NCBI RefSeq assembly: GCF_963920485.1
Contig: NZ_OY986431.1
Location: 2,409,351 to 2,473,350 of the forward strand
Length of the DNA: 64,000 nucleotides
DNA from: Cyanobium usitatum str. Tous
Lineage (GTDB): Bacteria; Cyanobacteriota; Cyanobacteriia; PCC-6307; Cyanobiaceae
Direction of reading: 5' to 3'
In this document: positions 1 to 10,226 of the stretch, one piece after another
Layout of the letters: the number at the start of each line of letters is the position of its first letter
Position numbering within the stretch: the first letter of the stretch is position 1
Position numbers and translations under genes: made by a program
Notes under the pieces: generated by a model
Database searches by the model: none
What the model was told of the DNA's origin: nothing
The model's input: the letters and a program-made list of their open reading frames with translations, nothing else

Positions 1-1
1 C

Positions 2-274
2 GATTCCTTCCCCGCTACTGATTTCGGAGTGCTGCTTGGCACCGTTAAGGGCATTGGCTCCGATGCCTTGCCCCCGGATGAGCGCAACCAGACCTATCGC
101 TTCCCTGCCACGATTGCTCTCGACACCCAGCAGCTCATGCTGAAATCTGGCAAGAGCCTGCCATTGCAGGTGGGCATGTCACTCACGGCCAATATCAAGC
201 TGCGCAAGGTAACTTACTTGCAACTTCTACTTGGAGAATTTAAAGATAAAACAGACTCCCTCAAGCAGATCTGA
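2..274 (+). CDS. HlyD-family secretion (membrane fusion) protein, C-terminal end only
   Basis: The frame is open from the left edge, so only the last ~90 residues are present and the start lies outside the window. What can be seen is a beta-rich stretch (FGVLLGTVKGIGSDAL) followed by the ending VGMSLTANIKLRK and a short polar tail. This matches the C-terminal beta-barrel of HlyD-type periplasmic adaptor proteins, which typically ends GMS-(V/L)-x-A-x-I-x-x-(G/R)-(K/R). By family such proteins join an inner-membrane ABC exporter to an outer-membrane channel. The stop codon directly abuts the convergent pyrG stop with no gap, leaving no room for a separate terminator. The assignment rests on a short fragment. 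Confidence 0.6.
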   Translation, partial: DSFPATDFGVLLGTVKGIGSDALPPDERNQTYRFPATIALDTQQLMLKSGKSLPLQVGMSLTANIKLRKVTYLQLLLGEFKDKTDSLKQI

Positions 275-1903
<1,629 letters not shown>

Positions 1904-1952
1904 TCAATGTAACGGGCGCTGCCTGCGGGGCCTAGCTGGGTTCGGCGGTCAC

Positions 1953-2074
1953 GCCCGCTGCGCGGGCAACACCGCGCTCACCGCAGCCAACCTCGCAGGA
2001 GACGCTCTCCCTGCTGAGGCTGTTTGGTCCGCTGGGGTGCTTGGTTAGAGGCCGGTATGGCCCGCGTAGCGGGC
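1953..2074. repeat. Two small GC-rich hairpins in the pyrG-dps gap
   Basis: Two perfect 6-bp stems with 3-nt loops share the same arms: GCCCGC-TGC-GCGGGC at 1953-1967 and GCCCGC-GTA-GCGGGC at 2060-2074, the second flanked by an outer GCCGG/CCGGC pair. They lie downstream of dps on its coding strand and upstream of pyrG. No T-run follows either arm, so they are not textbook intrinsic terminators. A dispersed palindromic repeat or RNA-processing hairpin is possible. Confidence 0.5.
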
Positions 2075-2106
2075 GCCGACCGGCCGATCCCAGCGGCACC
2101 AGCGGA

Positions 2107-2583
2107 TTACGCCTCGAGCAAGCTGCGCAGCATCCATGCGGTCTTCTCGTGGATCTGCAGCCGCTGGGTAAGCAGGTCGGCGGTGGGTTGGTCGTTGGCT
2201 GCTTCGGCGGTGACCATGACGCCGCGGATGGTGCGGGCTACCGCCTCGTGGCCCAGCACCAGCTCGCGCACCATCTCCAAGGCTGCAGGGATGCCCTGGG
2301 TTTCGGCGATTGAGGAGAGCTGGCCGTAGGTGGTGCCGCCAAAGGGGGCCGGGCAGCCAAGGGCGCGGATGCGCTCGGCGATGGCGTCTAGGGCGTTCCA
2401 GAGCTCGGTGTACTGCCCCATAAACATCAGGTGCAGGGTGTTGAACATCGGCCCGGTGACGTTCCAGTGGAAGCCGTGGGTTTTGGCGTAGAGCACGGTG
2501 CTGTCGGCCAGCACGCGGCCCAGACCTGCGGCGATCTCCAATCGCTCGGCTTCCGGGATGCCGATGTCAATGTCGGTTGCCAT
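2107..2583 (-). CDS. dps: Dps-family ferritin-like DNA/iron-protecting protein
   Basis: A 158-residue Dps/bacterioferritin-like miniferritin, usual length. By family it forms a 12-subunit shell that oxidises Fe(II), preferably with peroxide, and stores Fe(III), protecting DNA. The ferroxidase signature is visible near residues 33-75: [16 protein letters not shown] supplies the two His, and [16 protein letters not shown] supplies the Asp and Glu ligands. The C-terminal helix ends [14 protein letters not shown]. It lies 45 bp downstream of the sigma-factor gene on the same strand, so co-transcription is possible. No long basic N-terminal tail is present, so DNA binding cannot be inferred. Confidence 0.93.
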   Translation of the reverse strand: MATDIDIGIPEAERLEIAAGLGRVLADSTVLYAKTHGFHWNVTGPMFNTLHLMFMGQYTELWNALDAIAERIRALGCPAPFGGTTYGQLSSIAETQGIPAALEMVRELVLGHEAVARTIRGVMVTAEAANDQPTADLLTQRLQIHEKTAWMLRSLLEA

Positions 2584-2628
2584 GGCAACTTATCCGTAGT
2601 GACTTCGTTTTAGCCCGGATGGGCTGGT

Positions 2629-3582
2629 TTAGTCGAGGCTGCCCAGATAATCCTTTACGCGGCAGCGGTTCTGGGGTTGGCGCAGTTTCAGCAGGGCCCG
2701 GGATTCGATCTGCCGCACCCGCTCTTGGGAGAGGTGCATGGCAGCGCCGATCTCAGTCAGGCTTCGGGGAGTGTCGTCTACTAGCCCGAAGCGTTGACGG
2801 ATCACCTCGGCTTCGCGGCTGCTCAGGTCTTCAAGCAGGGCCTCGAGGTCGTTGTGCAGCTGCTCGCGGGCGAGTTCCTGCTCAGGCGTGCCGTGGCCGT
2901 CTTTCAGTAGGTCGCCGAGCTGCATGTCCTGTTCCTTGCCCACCCGGGCCTCCAGGGAGACGGGTTTGGGCAGCTGCAACAGGGTTTCGCGGATCAGCGC
3001 TTCGCTGAGATTCAGCTCCTGGGCGATTTCAACCACGCAGGGCAGGCGGCCTAGCCGGGCGCTGAGTTCACGCTGGGCCCGTTTAATGCGGTTGAGCTTC
3101 TCGCTGATGTGCACCGGCAGCCGGATCGTGCGGCTCTGGCTGGCAAGGGCCCGGGTGATGCCCTGGCGAATCCACCAGTAGGCGTAGGTGCCGAAGCGAA
3201 ACCCCCTGGTGGGGTCAAAGCGCTCCACGGCCCGCTCCAGGCCCAGGGTGCCCTCCTGCACCAGATCCAGCAGGTCCATGCCCCGGCGCTGATACTTCTT
3301 GGCCACCGACACCACCAGCCGCAGATTGGCCTGGATCATCCGCTCCTTGGCCCTTTTGCCGCGGTGCAGTGCAAGCCGTCGCTCCTTGGCGGCCACTTCG
3401 TCCAGTTCACCTTCACCCGGTTCGTTTTTGCCCGGTTCGCCTTCGCGCAGTAGCTGTTCTCGCCGCTGCACCAGCCGGGCCAGGGTGAGCTCCTGCTCCT
3501 GGGTAAGCAGGTCCACCCGGCCGATGTCTTGCAGGTAAAGCCGCACCGGATCGGTGCTGGTGGGGGTGTGGGGCACGCCCAA
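2629..3582 (-). CDS. Group-2 RNA polymerase sigma-70-type sigma factor
   Basis: A 317-residue non-essential-type (group 2) sigma factor. Region 1.2 is DPVRLYLQDIGRVDLL near the N-terminus. Region 2 runs from ANLRLVVSVAKKYQ through LVQEGTLGLERAVERFDP to FGTYAYWWIRQGITRAL, giving core binding and -10 recognition. Region 3 begins RLPVHISEKLN, and region 4 with the -35 helix-turn-helix is LTEIGAAMHLSQERVRQIE. The large region 1.1 of a primary sigma is absent, which is why group 2 is preferred. Residues ~45-70 carry a charged, low-complexity Gly/Glu-rich insert between regions 1.2 and 2. Which Sig subgroup it is cannot be told by eye. Confidence 0.95.
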   Translation of the reverse strand: MGVPHTPTSTDPVRLYLQDIGRVDLLTQEQELTLARLVQRREQLLREGEPGKNEPGEGELDEVAAKERRLALHRGKRAKERMIQANLRLVVSVAKKYQRRGMDLLDLVQEGTLGLERAVERFDPTRGFRFGTYAYWWIRQGITRALASQSRTIRLPVHISEKLNRIKRAQRELSARLGRLPCVVEIAQELNLSEALIRETLLQLPKPVSLEARVGKEQDMQLGDLLKDGHGTPEQELAREQLHNDLEALLEDLSSREAEVIRQRFGLVDDTPRSLTEIGAAMHLSQERVRQIESRALLKLRQPQNRCRVKDYLGSLD

Positions 3583-3672
3583 TGGATTAGTGGTGCTTCA
3601 CCGTTGCTGCGCTGGACAGCTACGGCGCCAAATGCCCCGTTTTGTTTTGGCTTTCGGTTTTGGCTTTGGGCT

Positions 3673-5499
3673 TCAGCTTTCGTCTTCGTCTACCCAGGTG
3701 CTGACCACGTTCAGCTCATCAAGTTGTTTGGTGGCCACACCGCCCGGCGCGCCGGTCATCAGGCAGCGGGCCTGCTGGGTCTTGGGGAAGGCGATCGTGT
3801 CGCGGATCGATTCCTCGCCCGCCAGCAGCATCACAATCCGATCCACGCCGTAGGCCAGGCCGCCGTGGGGTGGGGCACCCATGTCGAGGGCGTCCATCAG
3901 GAAGCCGAATTGCTGGTTGGCCTCCTCCAGGGGTAGACCAATGGTTTGCAGTACCTGGCGCTGCAGGGCCGAATCGTGGATGCGCAGGGAGCCGCCGCCC
4001 AGCTCCAGGCCGTTGAGCACCAGGTCGTAGGCCTGGGCGCGGGCCGTGGGCAGGGTGTGGGCCCAGGCGGTGGGATCTGCCCCAAGGTCGTCTGCGTTGG
4101 GGGCGCAGAAGGGGTGGTGCAGGGCCTCGAGGCGGTTTTCGCCGGCGTTGAACTCAAACATCGGGAAATCCACCACCCAGAGGAAATTCCACTGGTCGTT
4201 GTCACGGTCGGCCGGCACCAGGCCGAGCTCGCGGGCCAGAAACTGGCGCACCCGATCGAGGGCCTTATTAACCGTGGCGGTGTCGCCGGCGCCGAACAGC
4301 AGCAGGGTGCCAGGGGTGGCACCGGTGCGCTCCAGCAGTTCCGCCTTCGTGGCCTCGGAGAGGTTGTCCTTGATGGCGCCGATCGTGTCGATCTCGCCGC
4401 CCTCGCGCACGCGGATGAAGGCCAGGCCGCCGGCCCCAGCCTTCTGAGCTTCGCTGAACACATCACCGCCGGGCTTGATGCGCACGTTGCTGATGGCGTC
4501 GTTGCCGCCGGGCACGGCGATGCACTTCACCGAGCCGCCGGCGGCCACTGCGCCGCTGAACACCTTGAAGCCCATGCCGGCCACCAGGTCGCTCACGTCG
4601 GTGAGCTCCAGGCCGTAGCGGGTGTCGGGGCGATCTGTGCCGTAGCGGGCCATGGCCCCATGCCAGGTAAGGCGCGGGAACGGCCGAGGCAGCTCCACCC
4701 CTTTCACGGCCTTCCAGATCGAGGCGATCAGGGCCTCGTTGAGCTCCAGGATTTGCTCCTGGCCCATGAAGCTCATCTCGATGTCCAGCTGGGTGAATTC
4801 CGGCTGGCGATCGGCGCGCAGATCTTCGTCGCGGAAGCAGCGAGCCACCTGGTAATAGCGCTCGAGGCCGCCCACCATCAGCAGCTGCTTAAACAACTGG
4901 GGCGACTGGGGTAGGGCAAACCACTCACCACCGCAGACCCGGCTGGGCACCAGGTAGTCGCGGGCGCCCTCGGGGGTGGAGCGGGTGAGCACCGGGGTTT
5001 CCACCTCGATAAAGCCCTGGTCTTCCAGGAAGCGGCGCATCGCCTGCACGGTGCGGTGGCGCAGGCGCAGGTTGCTGTTCATGCGCTCGCGGCGCAGGTC
5101 GAGGTAGCGGTGGCGCAGCCGCAGCTCTTCGCGGGTGTTCTCCTCGTCGTGCACCGACACGGGGAAGGGCAGGTTGCCCTTGACGGCGTTGAGCACGGTG
5201 ATGGCGCTGGCCAGCACTTCGATGCGGCCGGTGGCCAGTCGGTCGTTGATGGCATCGGCGGGTCGCTCCCGCACCTTGCCTGCCACCTGAATCACCGTTT
5301 CGTTGCGCAGGTGCTCGGCTACGGCGAACATTTCGGCGCCATTGTCGGGATCGACGGTGATCTGGACGCTGCCGCTGCTGTCGCGCAGGTCGACAAAAAT
5401 CACGCCGCCGTGGTCACGGCAACGGTCTACCCAGCCGCAGAGCTGCACTGCCTGGCCGCTGGCGTCGTGACATAGGTCGCCGCATCCGTGGCTGCGCAT
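3673..5499 (-). CDS. aspS: Aspartyl-tRNA synthetase
   Basis: Class II synthetase charging tRNA-Asp, about 608 residues from the chosen start, the usual bacterial length. It has the N-terminal OB-fold ([22 protein letters not shown]), class-II motif 2 ([18 protein letters not shown]), the bacterial GAD insert, and motif 3 ([23 protein letters not shown]). The open frame continues 73 codons upstream to 5718, but that extension is Trp/Arg-rich, overlaps the 3' end of gcvT and has no family counterpart, so ATG at 5499 (MRSHGCG) is used. This leaves a 46-bp gap to gcvT. Whether it is discriminating or also charges tRNA-Asn cannot be decided from the sequence. Confidence 0.96.
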   Translation of the reverse strand: MRSHGCGDLCHDASGQAVQLCGWVDRCRDHGGVIFVDLRDSSGSVQITVDPDNGAEMFAVAEHLRNETVIQVAGKVRERPADAINDRLATGRIEVLASAITVLNAVKGNLPFPVSVHDEENTREELRLRHRYLDLRRERMNSNLRLRHRTVQAMRRFLEDQGFIEVETPVLTRSTPEGARDYLVPSRVCGGEWFALPQSPQLFKQLLMVGGLERYYQVARCFRDEDLRADRQPEFTQLDIEMSFMGQEQILELNEALIASIWKAVKGVELPRPFPRLTWHGAMARYGTDRPDTRYGLELTDVSDLVAGMGFKVFSGAVAAGGSVKCIAVPGGNDAISNVRIKPGGDVFSEAQKAGAGGLAFIRVREGGEIDTIGAIKDNLSEATKAELLERTGATPGTLLLFGAGDTATVNKALDRVRQFLARELGLVPADRDNDQWNFLWVVDFPMFEFNAGENRLEALHHPFCAPNADDLGADPTAWAHTLPTARAQAYDLVLNGLELGGGSLRIHDSALQRQVLQTIGLPLEEANQQFGFLMDALDMGAPPHGGLAYGVDRIVMLLAGEESIRDTIAFPKTQQARCLMTGAPGGVATKQLDELNVVSTWVDEDES

Positions 5500-5545
5500 G
5501 CTGAGGGGGTGGAGAGAGCAATGGGCGATTGTCCCACCCGGGGCG

Positions 5546-6658
5546 TCAGCGCCTGTAGAAGGGGCGTTTGACCACCAGCGCTGGCTCGGCCTTGCCTCGG
5601 ATCTCCACCGCCAGCTCGGTGCCCAGCTTGGCGGCGCTCGCTGGCACGTAGGCCAGGGCGATCGCCTCTTCGAGTGTGGGTGACCAACTGCCGCTTGTGA
5701 TGTGCCCCAGCGGCTCACTAGCCACTGGAGCCCCGGCAGCTAGCACCGGATAGCCATGGCGGGCGATGGCGCGGCCCTGCAGCTTCAATCCCACCAGGCG
5801 CCGTTGGACTCCCGCGGCGCTCTGGCGCTCCAGCACCTCGCGACCAATGAAGGCTTTGGGCATTTCCAGGTGCACCAGCCAGCCCAGGCCGGCCTCCAGG
5901 GGTGTGGTGTGCTCATCCAGCTCGTGGCTGTAGAGGTGCATCGCCGCTTCCAGGCGCAGGGTGTCGCGAGCGCCGAGGCCGCAGGGGCTGACGCCGCTGG
6001 CCAGCAATTTGTCCCACAGGAGCAGGCCGTCTGGCCGGTTCAGCAGCAGTTCGAAGCCGTCTTCGCCGGTGTAACCAGTGCGGCCCACAAAGGCGCTGGC
6101 GCCAGCCAGTTTCAGCTCCCGGTGGCCGAAGCGGGGCAGGCCGCTCAGGTCGCTATCCGCCAACTCCTCCAGGCGGGCGGCCGCCTCCGGGCCCTGGAGG
6201 GCCAGCAGCACGCCATCGCTTTTGCGATCTTCAACACGGATGCCGAGGGGCTCTAGCTGGCTGCAAATCCAGGCGGTGTCGGCTGCGGCGCAGGCGGCAT
6301 TGATCACCAGCAGCAGTTCGTGGCACTGGCCATCTGGCTGCCAACCCCGGTCGTAAACGATCAGGTCGTCGCGGATGCCGCCCCGCTCGTTGAGCAGCAC
6401 CGTGTAGCAGGCCTCGCCGGGGCCTATCCGAAACAGATCGGTGGGCACCAGAGCCTGCAGGGCGTCTTTGGCGCCTGCGCCCCGCAGGGTCAGCACCCCC
6501 ATGTGGGAGATGTCGAAGATGCCGCAGCGGCGCCGCACGGCCTGGTGCTCTGCCACCAAGCCCTCAAATTGCACGGCCATCTCCCAACCGGCAAAGGGCA
6601 CCATCCGGCCACCCGCTGCTTGGGTGGCTGCAAACAGGGGGGTGCGTATCAAGCCCAT
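5546..6658 (-). CDS. gcvT: Glycine cleavage system T protein (aminomethyltransferase)
   Basis: Transfers the methylene group from the aminomethyl-lipoyl arm of GcvH to tetrahydrofolate, releasing ammonia. It is 370 residues, usual length. Visible family blocks are [24 protein letters not shown], then [12 protein letters not shown], the folate-site region [12 protein letters not shown], and the C-terminal barrel signature [20 protein letters not shown]. The gene sits upstream of aspS on the same strand and is physically separate from gcvHP at 48.9 kb. No glycine-riboswitch-like double aptamer was recognised upstream. Confidence 0.97.
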   Translation of the reverse strand: MGLIRTPLFAATQAAGGRMVPFAGWEMAVQFEGLVAEHQAVRRRCGIFDISHMGVLTLRGAGAKDALQALVPTDLFRIGPGEACYTVLLNERGGIRDDLIVYDRGWQPDGQCHELLLVINAACAAADTAWICSQLEPLGIRVEDRKSDGVLLALQGPEAAARLEELADSDLSGLPRFGHRELKLAGASAFVGRTGYTGEDGFELLLNRPDGLLLWDKLLASGVSPCGLGARDTLRLEAAMHLYSHELDEHTTPLEAGLGWLVHLEMPKAFIGREVLERQSAAGVQRRLVGLKLQGRAIARHGYPVLAAGAPVASEPLGHITSGSWSPTLEEAIALAYVPASAAKLGTELAVEIRGKAEPALVVKRPFYRR

Positions 6659-6746
6659 GGCCGGATCCTATGCAGGCCTGCGGAAATCAATAAGGAACTT
6701 GGAAGATTCGCTGTATCTGCTACCACTTTGGTCAATCGTCCATACC

Positions 6747-7014
6747 TTGAGAGACCAGATCACTCCCTTGGATGGGTCAGCGCCCTTGCTGCCGCAGCTG
6801 CCGCCACTGCGCCCCACCCAGTGGCGCTGAACTCGGCTGGTGTCAGCTGCGCCAGTTGTCGATCCATCCCGAATTGGCCCTGGAGCTGTGGTGCCACCAC
6901 TGGACGGCCCGGCCGCCGCGACTACCTGCGTTCAGCGCGGAGGCAGTAGCTGGGGGGACATCAGCCCAGCCGAACCAGCAGCTCAGCCTCGAAGCAGCTT
7001 TTGGTAAAAGCTGA
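6747..7014 (+). pseudogene. Possible frameshifted small conserved gene
   Basis: This lies in the 477-bp gap between gcvT and the cyclic-nucleotide-binding protein. Two overlapping + frames join if one base near 6828 is skipped: the first ends LLPQLPPLRPTQWR-stop at 6830, and the next frame continues directly as ELGWCQLRQLSIHPELALELW to a stop at 7014. Both halves read like protein, with Leu/Trp-rich helical content and few rare residues. A TTG at 6747 is a possible start. No family was recognised. It may be a decayed gene, a sequencing error, or chance in GC-rich DNA. The rest of the gap (7015-7135) is AT-richer and probably carries the promoter for the next gene. Confidence 0.35.
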
Positions 7015-7135
7015 AGAAAATCTGTAATTTTGTCTCGTTTTAGGGCTTATTTGGCTTTTGTGCTCGCCATAGCTAGGCGCCATGGGCGGCAGAGCTGTAT
7101 TAAGGGACTCTGGGTTCGATTAGGGGGTATAGGGC

Positions 7136-7534
7136 ATGGTGGCTTCGGCGACGATCACGACCCCGCTGGAGCTGATGGCGGCTCAAGTGGATTGCGAGGT
7201 TCTCACCCTGCCCACCGGCTCCAAGGTGTTTTCCAGGGGCTCCCGGGCCGATTCGATTTATGGGGTGCGCCGGGGCATCATCGAGGTGATCAGCGAGAGC
7301 GGCGAGAAGCTTTGCTACCGCCCCGGAGAGCTGTTCAGCTATCAAGACATCCTTTGGCGCGACGGCATTTATCGCAACGAAGCCTTTGCCCGTACCCCTG
7401 TTGAGATCCTGCGGCTTGATCGCTTGCGCTTCCTCAACCTGCTGCATAACCACCCGACTCTGGCGGTGCTGCTGATCAGCCAGCAGCACGAGCGCCTGCG
7501 CGAACAGCGCACCAGCGGCACCTGCTGCTACTGA
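7136..7534 (+). CDS. Stand-alone cyclic-nucleotide-binding-domain protein
   Basis: A 132-residue protein made almost entirely of one Crp/Fnr-type cNMP-binding beta-barrel: LPTGSKVFSRGSRADSIYGVRRGIIEVISESGEKLCYRPGELF, then a short helix ending QQHERLREQR. No helix-turn-helix follows, so it is not a complete transcription factor; the frame closes with a Cys-Cys-Tyr tail. The barrel's phosphate-binding cassette is not clearly of the cAMP-binding type, so the ligand is unknown. It may bind a partner protein, or be a Crp-like regulator that lost its DNA-binding part. The GTP/ATG context starts right after an AT-richer presumed promoter. It converges on speB with a 13-bp gap. Confidence 0.75.
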   Translation: MVASATITTPLELMAAQVDCEVLTLPTGSKVFSRGSRADSIYGVRRGIIEVISESGEKLCYRPGELFSYQDILWRDGIYRNEAFARTPVEILRLDRLRFLNLLHNHPTLAVLLISQQHERLREQRTSGTCCY

Positions 7535-7547
7535 TCGACTTTCGGCA

Positions 7548-8432
7548 TTAACGGTCGAGCAGAAACAGCAGGCTGCGCACCACCTTGGCGGCCAGCACGC
7601 TGCTCACGCCGCTGGCATCCAGCATGGGAGCCAGCTCCACCACATCGGCGGCCACCAGGTTGTGGTGGCGTAGCTCCTCCACGAGTGCGGCGAAATCACC
7701 CCAAAGGAAGCCGCCGGGCTCCGGTGTGCCGGTGCCGGCCATCACCGCCGGATCAAACCAATCGAGGTCCACCGTGAGATAGATCGGCTTGCCCCGCAGG
7801 GGCTTGAGCGCCTCGGCCATCCGCTCGATCGCCACCAGCCGGCCGCTGTTCCGCAACTCGCTGAATTCCTCGCGGCTGCCGCTGCGGATGGCGATCTGCA
7901 GCAGCTGCTGGCTGGGCAGCACCTCCAGGCAGCGGCGCATGGCGCAGGCGTGGCTGTGCTGCGCGCCCAGCCACTCGTGGCGCAGGTCGGCGTGGGCATC
8001 GAGCTGCACCAGCACCAGCTCGGGGTGCTGGGCCGCCACGGCTGCCACGGCACCGGAGCTGATCGAGTGTTCGCCGCCCAGCATCAGCGGCTTAAGCCCC
8101 AGCGCCAGCACCGCTTCCGTGGCCGCCTTCACGGCCGCCACCACCGGCTCAGGGGCGCCGAAGGGGATATCAACGGCGCCGAGGTCGGCGAAGGCCAGGT
8201 CTTCTAGGTCGCGATCGAGCTGGGGGCAGTAGCTCTCCAGGCCGCTGCTCACCTCGCGGATGGCGGCGGGGCCGAAGCGGGTGCCGGGGCGGAAGGAGGT
8301 GGTGCCGTCGTAAGGCACGCCGAACAGGCCGACGCGGCAGCCGGCCGGATCGCGCTGGCTGGCCATGTAGATGGCGCCGTCTTGGTCAAAGAGATCTGTG
8401 TCAAACAAATCCGTGTCAAAGAGGTTGGTCAT
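7548..8432 (-). CDS. speB: Agmatinase / ureohydrolase
   Basis: Hydrolyses agmatine to putrescine and urea (arginase-superfamily Mn2+ enzyme). The metal-site motifs are [24 protein letters not shown] and the C-terminal [24 protein letters not shown]. Length from the chosen start is 294 residues, as expected. The frame is open 53 codons further, but that Arg-rich extension overlaps speE. ATG at 8432 overlaps the speE stop in the form ATGA, a sign of translational coupling. The N-terminus has a small tandem repeat ([14 protein letters not shown]) that is not part of the fold. Other ureohydrolases such as guanidinobutyrase are possible, but pairing with speE favours agmatinase. Confidence 0.93.
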   Translation of the reverse strand: MTNLFDTDLFDTDLFDQDGAIYMASQRDPAGCRVGLFGVPYDGTTSFRPGTRFGPAAIREVSSGLESYCPQLDRDLEDLAFADLGAVDIPFGAPEPVVAAVKAATEAVLALGLKPLMLGGEHSISSGAVAAVAAQHPELVLVQLDAHADLRHEWLGAQHSHACAMRRCLEVLPSQQLLQIAIRSGSREEFSELRNSGRLVAIERMAEALKPLRGKPIYLTVDLDWFDPAVMAGTGTPEPGGFLWGDFAALVEELRHHNLVAADVVELAPMLDASGVSSVLAAKVVRSLLFLLDR

Positions 8433-9286
8433 GTGTTGAGGGCGCGCTCGATGGCGGCGGGGATGGCGTCGAAGGCGCCGCGTTGCCAGCGGGGACTCCA
8501 GATCTCCGAGCCACAGGCGACGGCCGCGGCGCGGGCGGGATCCGGCTGCAGATAGCGACGGCCGTCTGTAGCGGCGAACGTCCAGCTCCACCAGCCGCTC
8601 GGATACATGGGCACCCAGCCATACATCGGGTCGGCGTAGCCGAACACCTCGCGGATCAGCTTCACCGTGTCGATGTGCACTTGGCGGAAGGCCTCCGGTG
8701 ATTCGCTCTGGGTGGCAAACACGCCGCTGGGCCGCAGGATGCGGCGACAGTGCTCAAAAAACGCTCGGTTGAACAGGCCTTCGGCGGGGCCGGCCGGGTC
8801 GGAGCCATCGACGATCACCACGTCGTAGCTGGCATCGGGCGCATGGGCGGCCCAGGCGATGCCGTCGCCCACCGTCAGCTGGAAGCGGGGGTCGCTCCAG
8901 CAACCGCCGCCGATGGAGGGCAGGTATTGCTGGCTCCACTCCACCACCAGGCCGTCGATCTCCACCAGGTCGAGCTGCTGGACGCCGGCGTGGCGCAGGC
9001 ACTCGCGGGCGGTGCCGCCATCGCCGCCGCCGATCACCAGCACCCGCTCGATGCTCGCTGCGCCGCAGAGGGCCGGATGCACGATCGGCTCGTGGTAATG
9101 CCGCTCCTGGCGCTCGGCCGTCATCCAGCAGCCATCGAGCAGCAGGCCCTTGCCGTAGCGCTGGCTGTCGATGATGGTCACCCGCTGGAAGGGTGACTGG
9201 GTTTCGGCGAGCACCGTGCCCTCGAGGCCGTAGCGCACGCCGTCGAAGACCTCGTCGATCCAGGTGGGGGCGGGTGGGGTGCTCAC
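8429..9286 (-). CDS. speE: Spermidine synthase family aminopropyltransferase
   Basis: Transfers an aminopropyl group from decarboxylated S-adenosylmethionine to putrescine, or to a related amine. The 285-residue protein has the N-terminal beta-strand domain ([26 protein letters not shown]), the nucleotide-binding loop [16 protein letters not shown], the acidic EIDGLVVEW, and the catalytic-loop aspartate in [16 protein letters not shown]. It lies first in a two-gene operon with speB, overlapping by 4 bp (ATGA). The pair would provide putrescine from agmatine and then spermidine. No SAM decarboxylase gene is seen here. Confidence 0.95.
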   Translation of the reverse strand: MSTPPAPTWIDEVFDGVRYGLEGTVLAETQSPFQRVTIIDSQRYGKGLLLDGCWMTAERQERHYHEPIVHPALCGAASIERVLVIGGGDGGTARECLRHAGVQQLDLVEIDGLVVEWSQQYLPSIGGGCWSDPRFQLTVGDGIAWAAHAPDASYDVVIVDGSDPAGPAEGLFNRAFFEHCRRILRPSGVFATQSESPEAFRQVHIDTVKLIREVFGYADPMYGWVPMYPSGWWSWTFAATDGRRYLQPDPARAAAVACGSEIWSPRWQRGAFDAIPAAIERALNT

Positions 9287-9352
9287 AGGCCTGGGGGTTG
9301 CTGCTTTCCAGTCAAGCCTCTGGAGTGTCCTGGATCGCCAGTGCGGGGGTAT

Positions 9353-10096
9353 TCAACGCATCCGTATCACGGAAGAAAGCGAAACAATGAGTAGGCTAAG
9401 AACGGCAAGTGCAAAGAAAAAGATCAACATGATTGAAAGGAAATTGGTGCTTTTTGCCGCATTCACTTCCTCCACCGGAATGCTCACGATCTGGGCTCCG
9501 ACGATCTCACCAAGATTCCACCCAAAGCCACTGACTGTGCCGTAGGTGGCCAGCTGGCTGGGGGGAGCTTTCTCAGGGGTGGAGTGGCAGGCAAGGCAGC
9601 TTGCTTTACTTATCACGATCGGCCGAGCGACGTAGTGCAGCTTGCCGGATGCTGTGGTGTAGGAGCCTTCCTGTTCTTTGCTGGAGGGATTGGCCCTGAA
9701 GATCTCAATGATCCGAGCTTCAAAAGTGTCGGCACGGTCTTTGAGATTTGTGGGGTTCAGGGTGGCTTCTCTGTAGAGATATTGTCGGTAATCTTTCTTG
9801 CCGCTTAGATAGGTGTAAACCTTTGTTGCCGCATAGCTAGGAACGGCTTCGGGTAGAAATTGTGGAGAGCTGAAGTTGAGCGGGGCGATGATTGGGTTGA
9901 CATCATTGCTAGTATATTCTCGAACTGCGAGCATCGTATCCATAAAGAAATGGGCCCGATTGTCAATCTCCTGCTTGGCTTGCTGAAACAGCGCTGTATC
10001 CAGCAAGTATCCGAAGGAGATAAGGGTTAACAGGAGCGTTGCTGTCAGTGCGAGCAGTCGCTTCCGTGTTGCCATGCGAATGAACAGTCCTGGCAT
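9353..10096 (-). CDS. Membrane-anchored c-type-heme sensor-domain protein (DUF3365/Tll0287-like)
   Basis: A 247-residue protein with a hydrophobic segment at ~13-34, a soluble region, and a second hydrophobic segment at ~218-242, ending five residues later. The soluble part has the covalent-heme motif Cys167-Leu-Ala-Cys170-His171 followed by a segment resembling the Tll0287/DUF3365 sensor fold (AVREYTSNDVNPIIAP near 57-72 is typical). The topology places the heme outside the cytoplasm, in periplasm or thylakoid lumen. Normally this domain sits ahead of HAMP plus a kinase or cyclase; here there is no output domain, so any signal must pass to another protein. It is divergent from the channel-like gene at 10227 with a 130-bp shared gap. 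An internal Met at residue 8 is an alternative start. Confidence 0.8.
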   Translation of the reverse strand: MPGLFIRMATRKRLLALTATLLLTLISFGYLLDTALFQQAKQEIDNRAHFFMDTMLAVREYTSNDVNPIIAPLNFSSPQFLPEAVPSYAATKVYTYLSGKKDYRQYLYREATLNPTNLKDRADTFEARIIEIFRANPSSKEQEGSYTTASGKLHYVARPIVISKASCLACHSTPEKAPPSQLATYGTVSGFGWNLGEIVGAQIVSIPVEEVNAAKSTNFLSIMLIFFFALAVLSLLIVSLSSVIRMR

Positions 10097-10226
10097 TGCT
10101 CAAATGATTATCCAGCCAAGTTAACATGTATTGGTGGGCAGGCCTCTCAGTATCCAGCATTACACTTTGTTGGTTGCCTCCATCCCATTGCGGCACGCTT
10201 CAAGAGCAGGTTCTAGGCATTAATCC

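Noticed and set aside
2612-2625. Hairpin AGCCC/GGGCT between the sigma factor and dps genes
   Set aside because: Only 5 bp and no T-run on the coding strand, so not called a terminator.
3946-4914. 322-codon frame opposite aspS
   Set aside because: Antisense shadow of a complete synthetase; composition is the reverse of its codon usage.
5500-5718. 73-codon N-terminal extension of aspS
   Set aside because: Overlaps gcvT on the same strand and is Trp/Arg-rich without family match.
6659-6746. Glycine riboswitch ahead of gcvT
   Set aside because: No recognisable paired-aptamer core sequences were seen on the gcvT strand.
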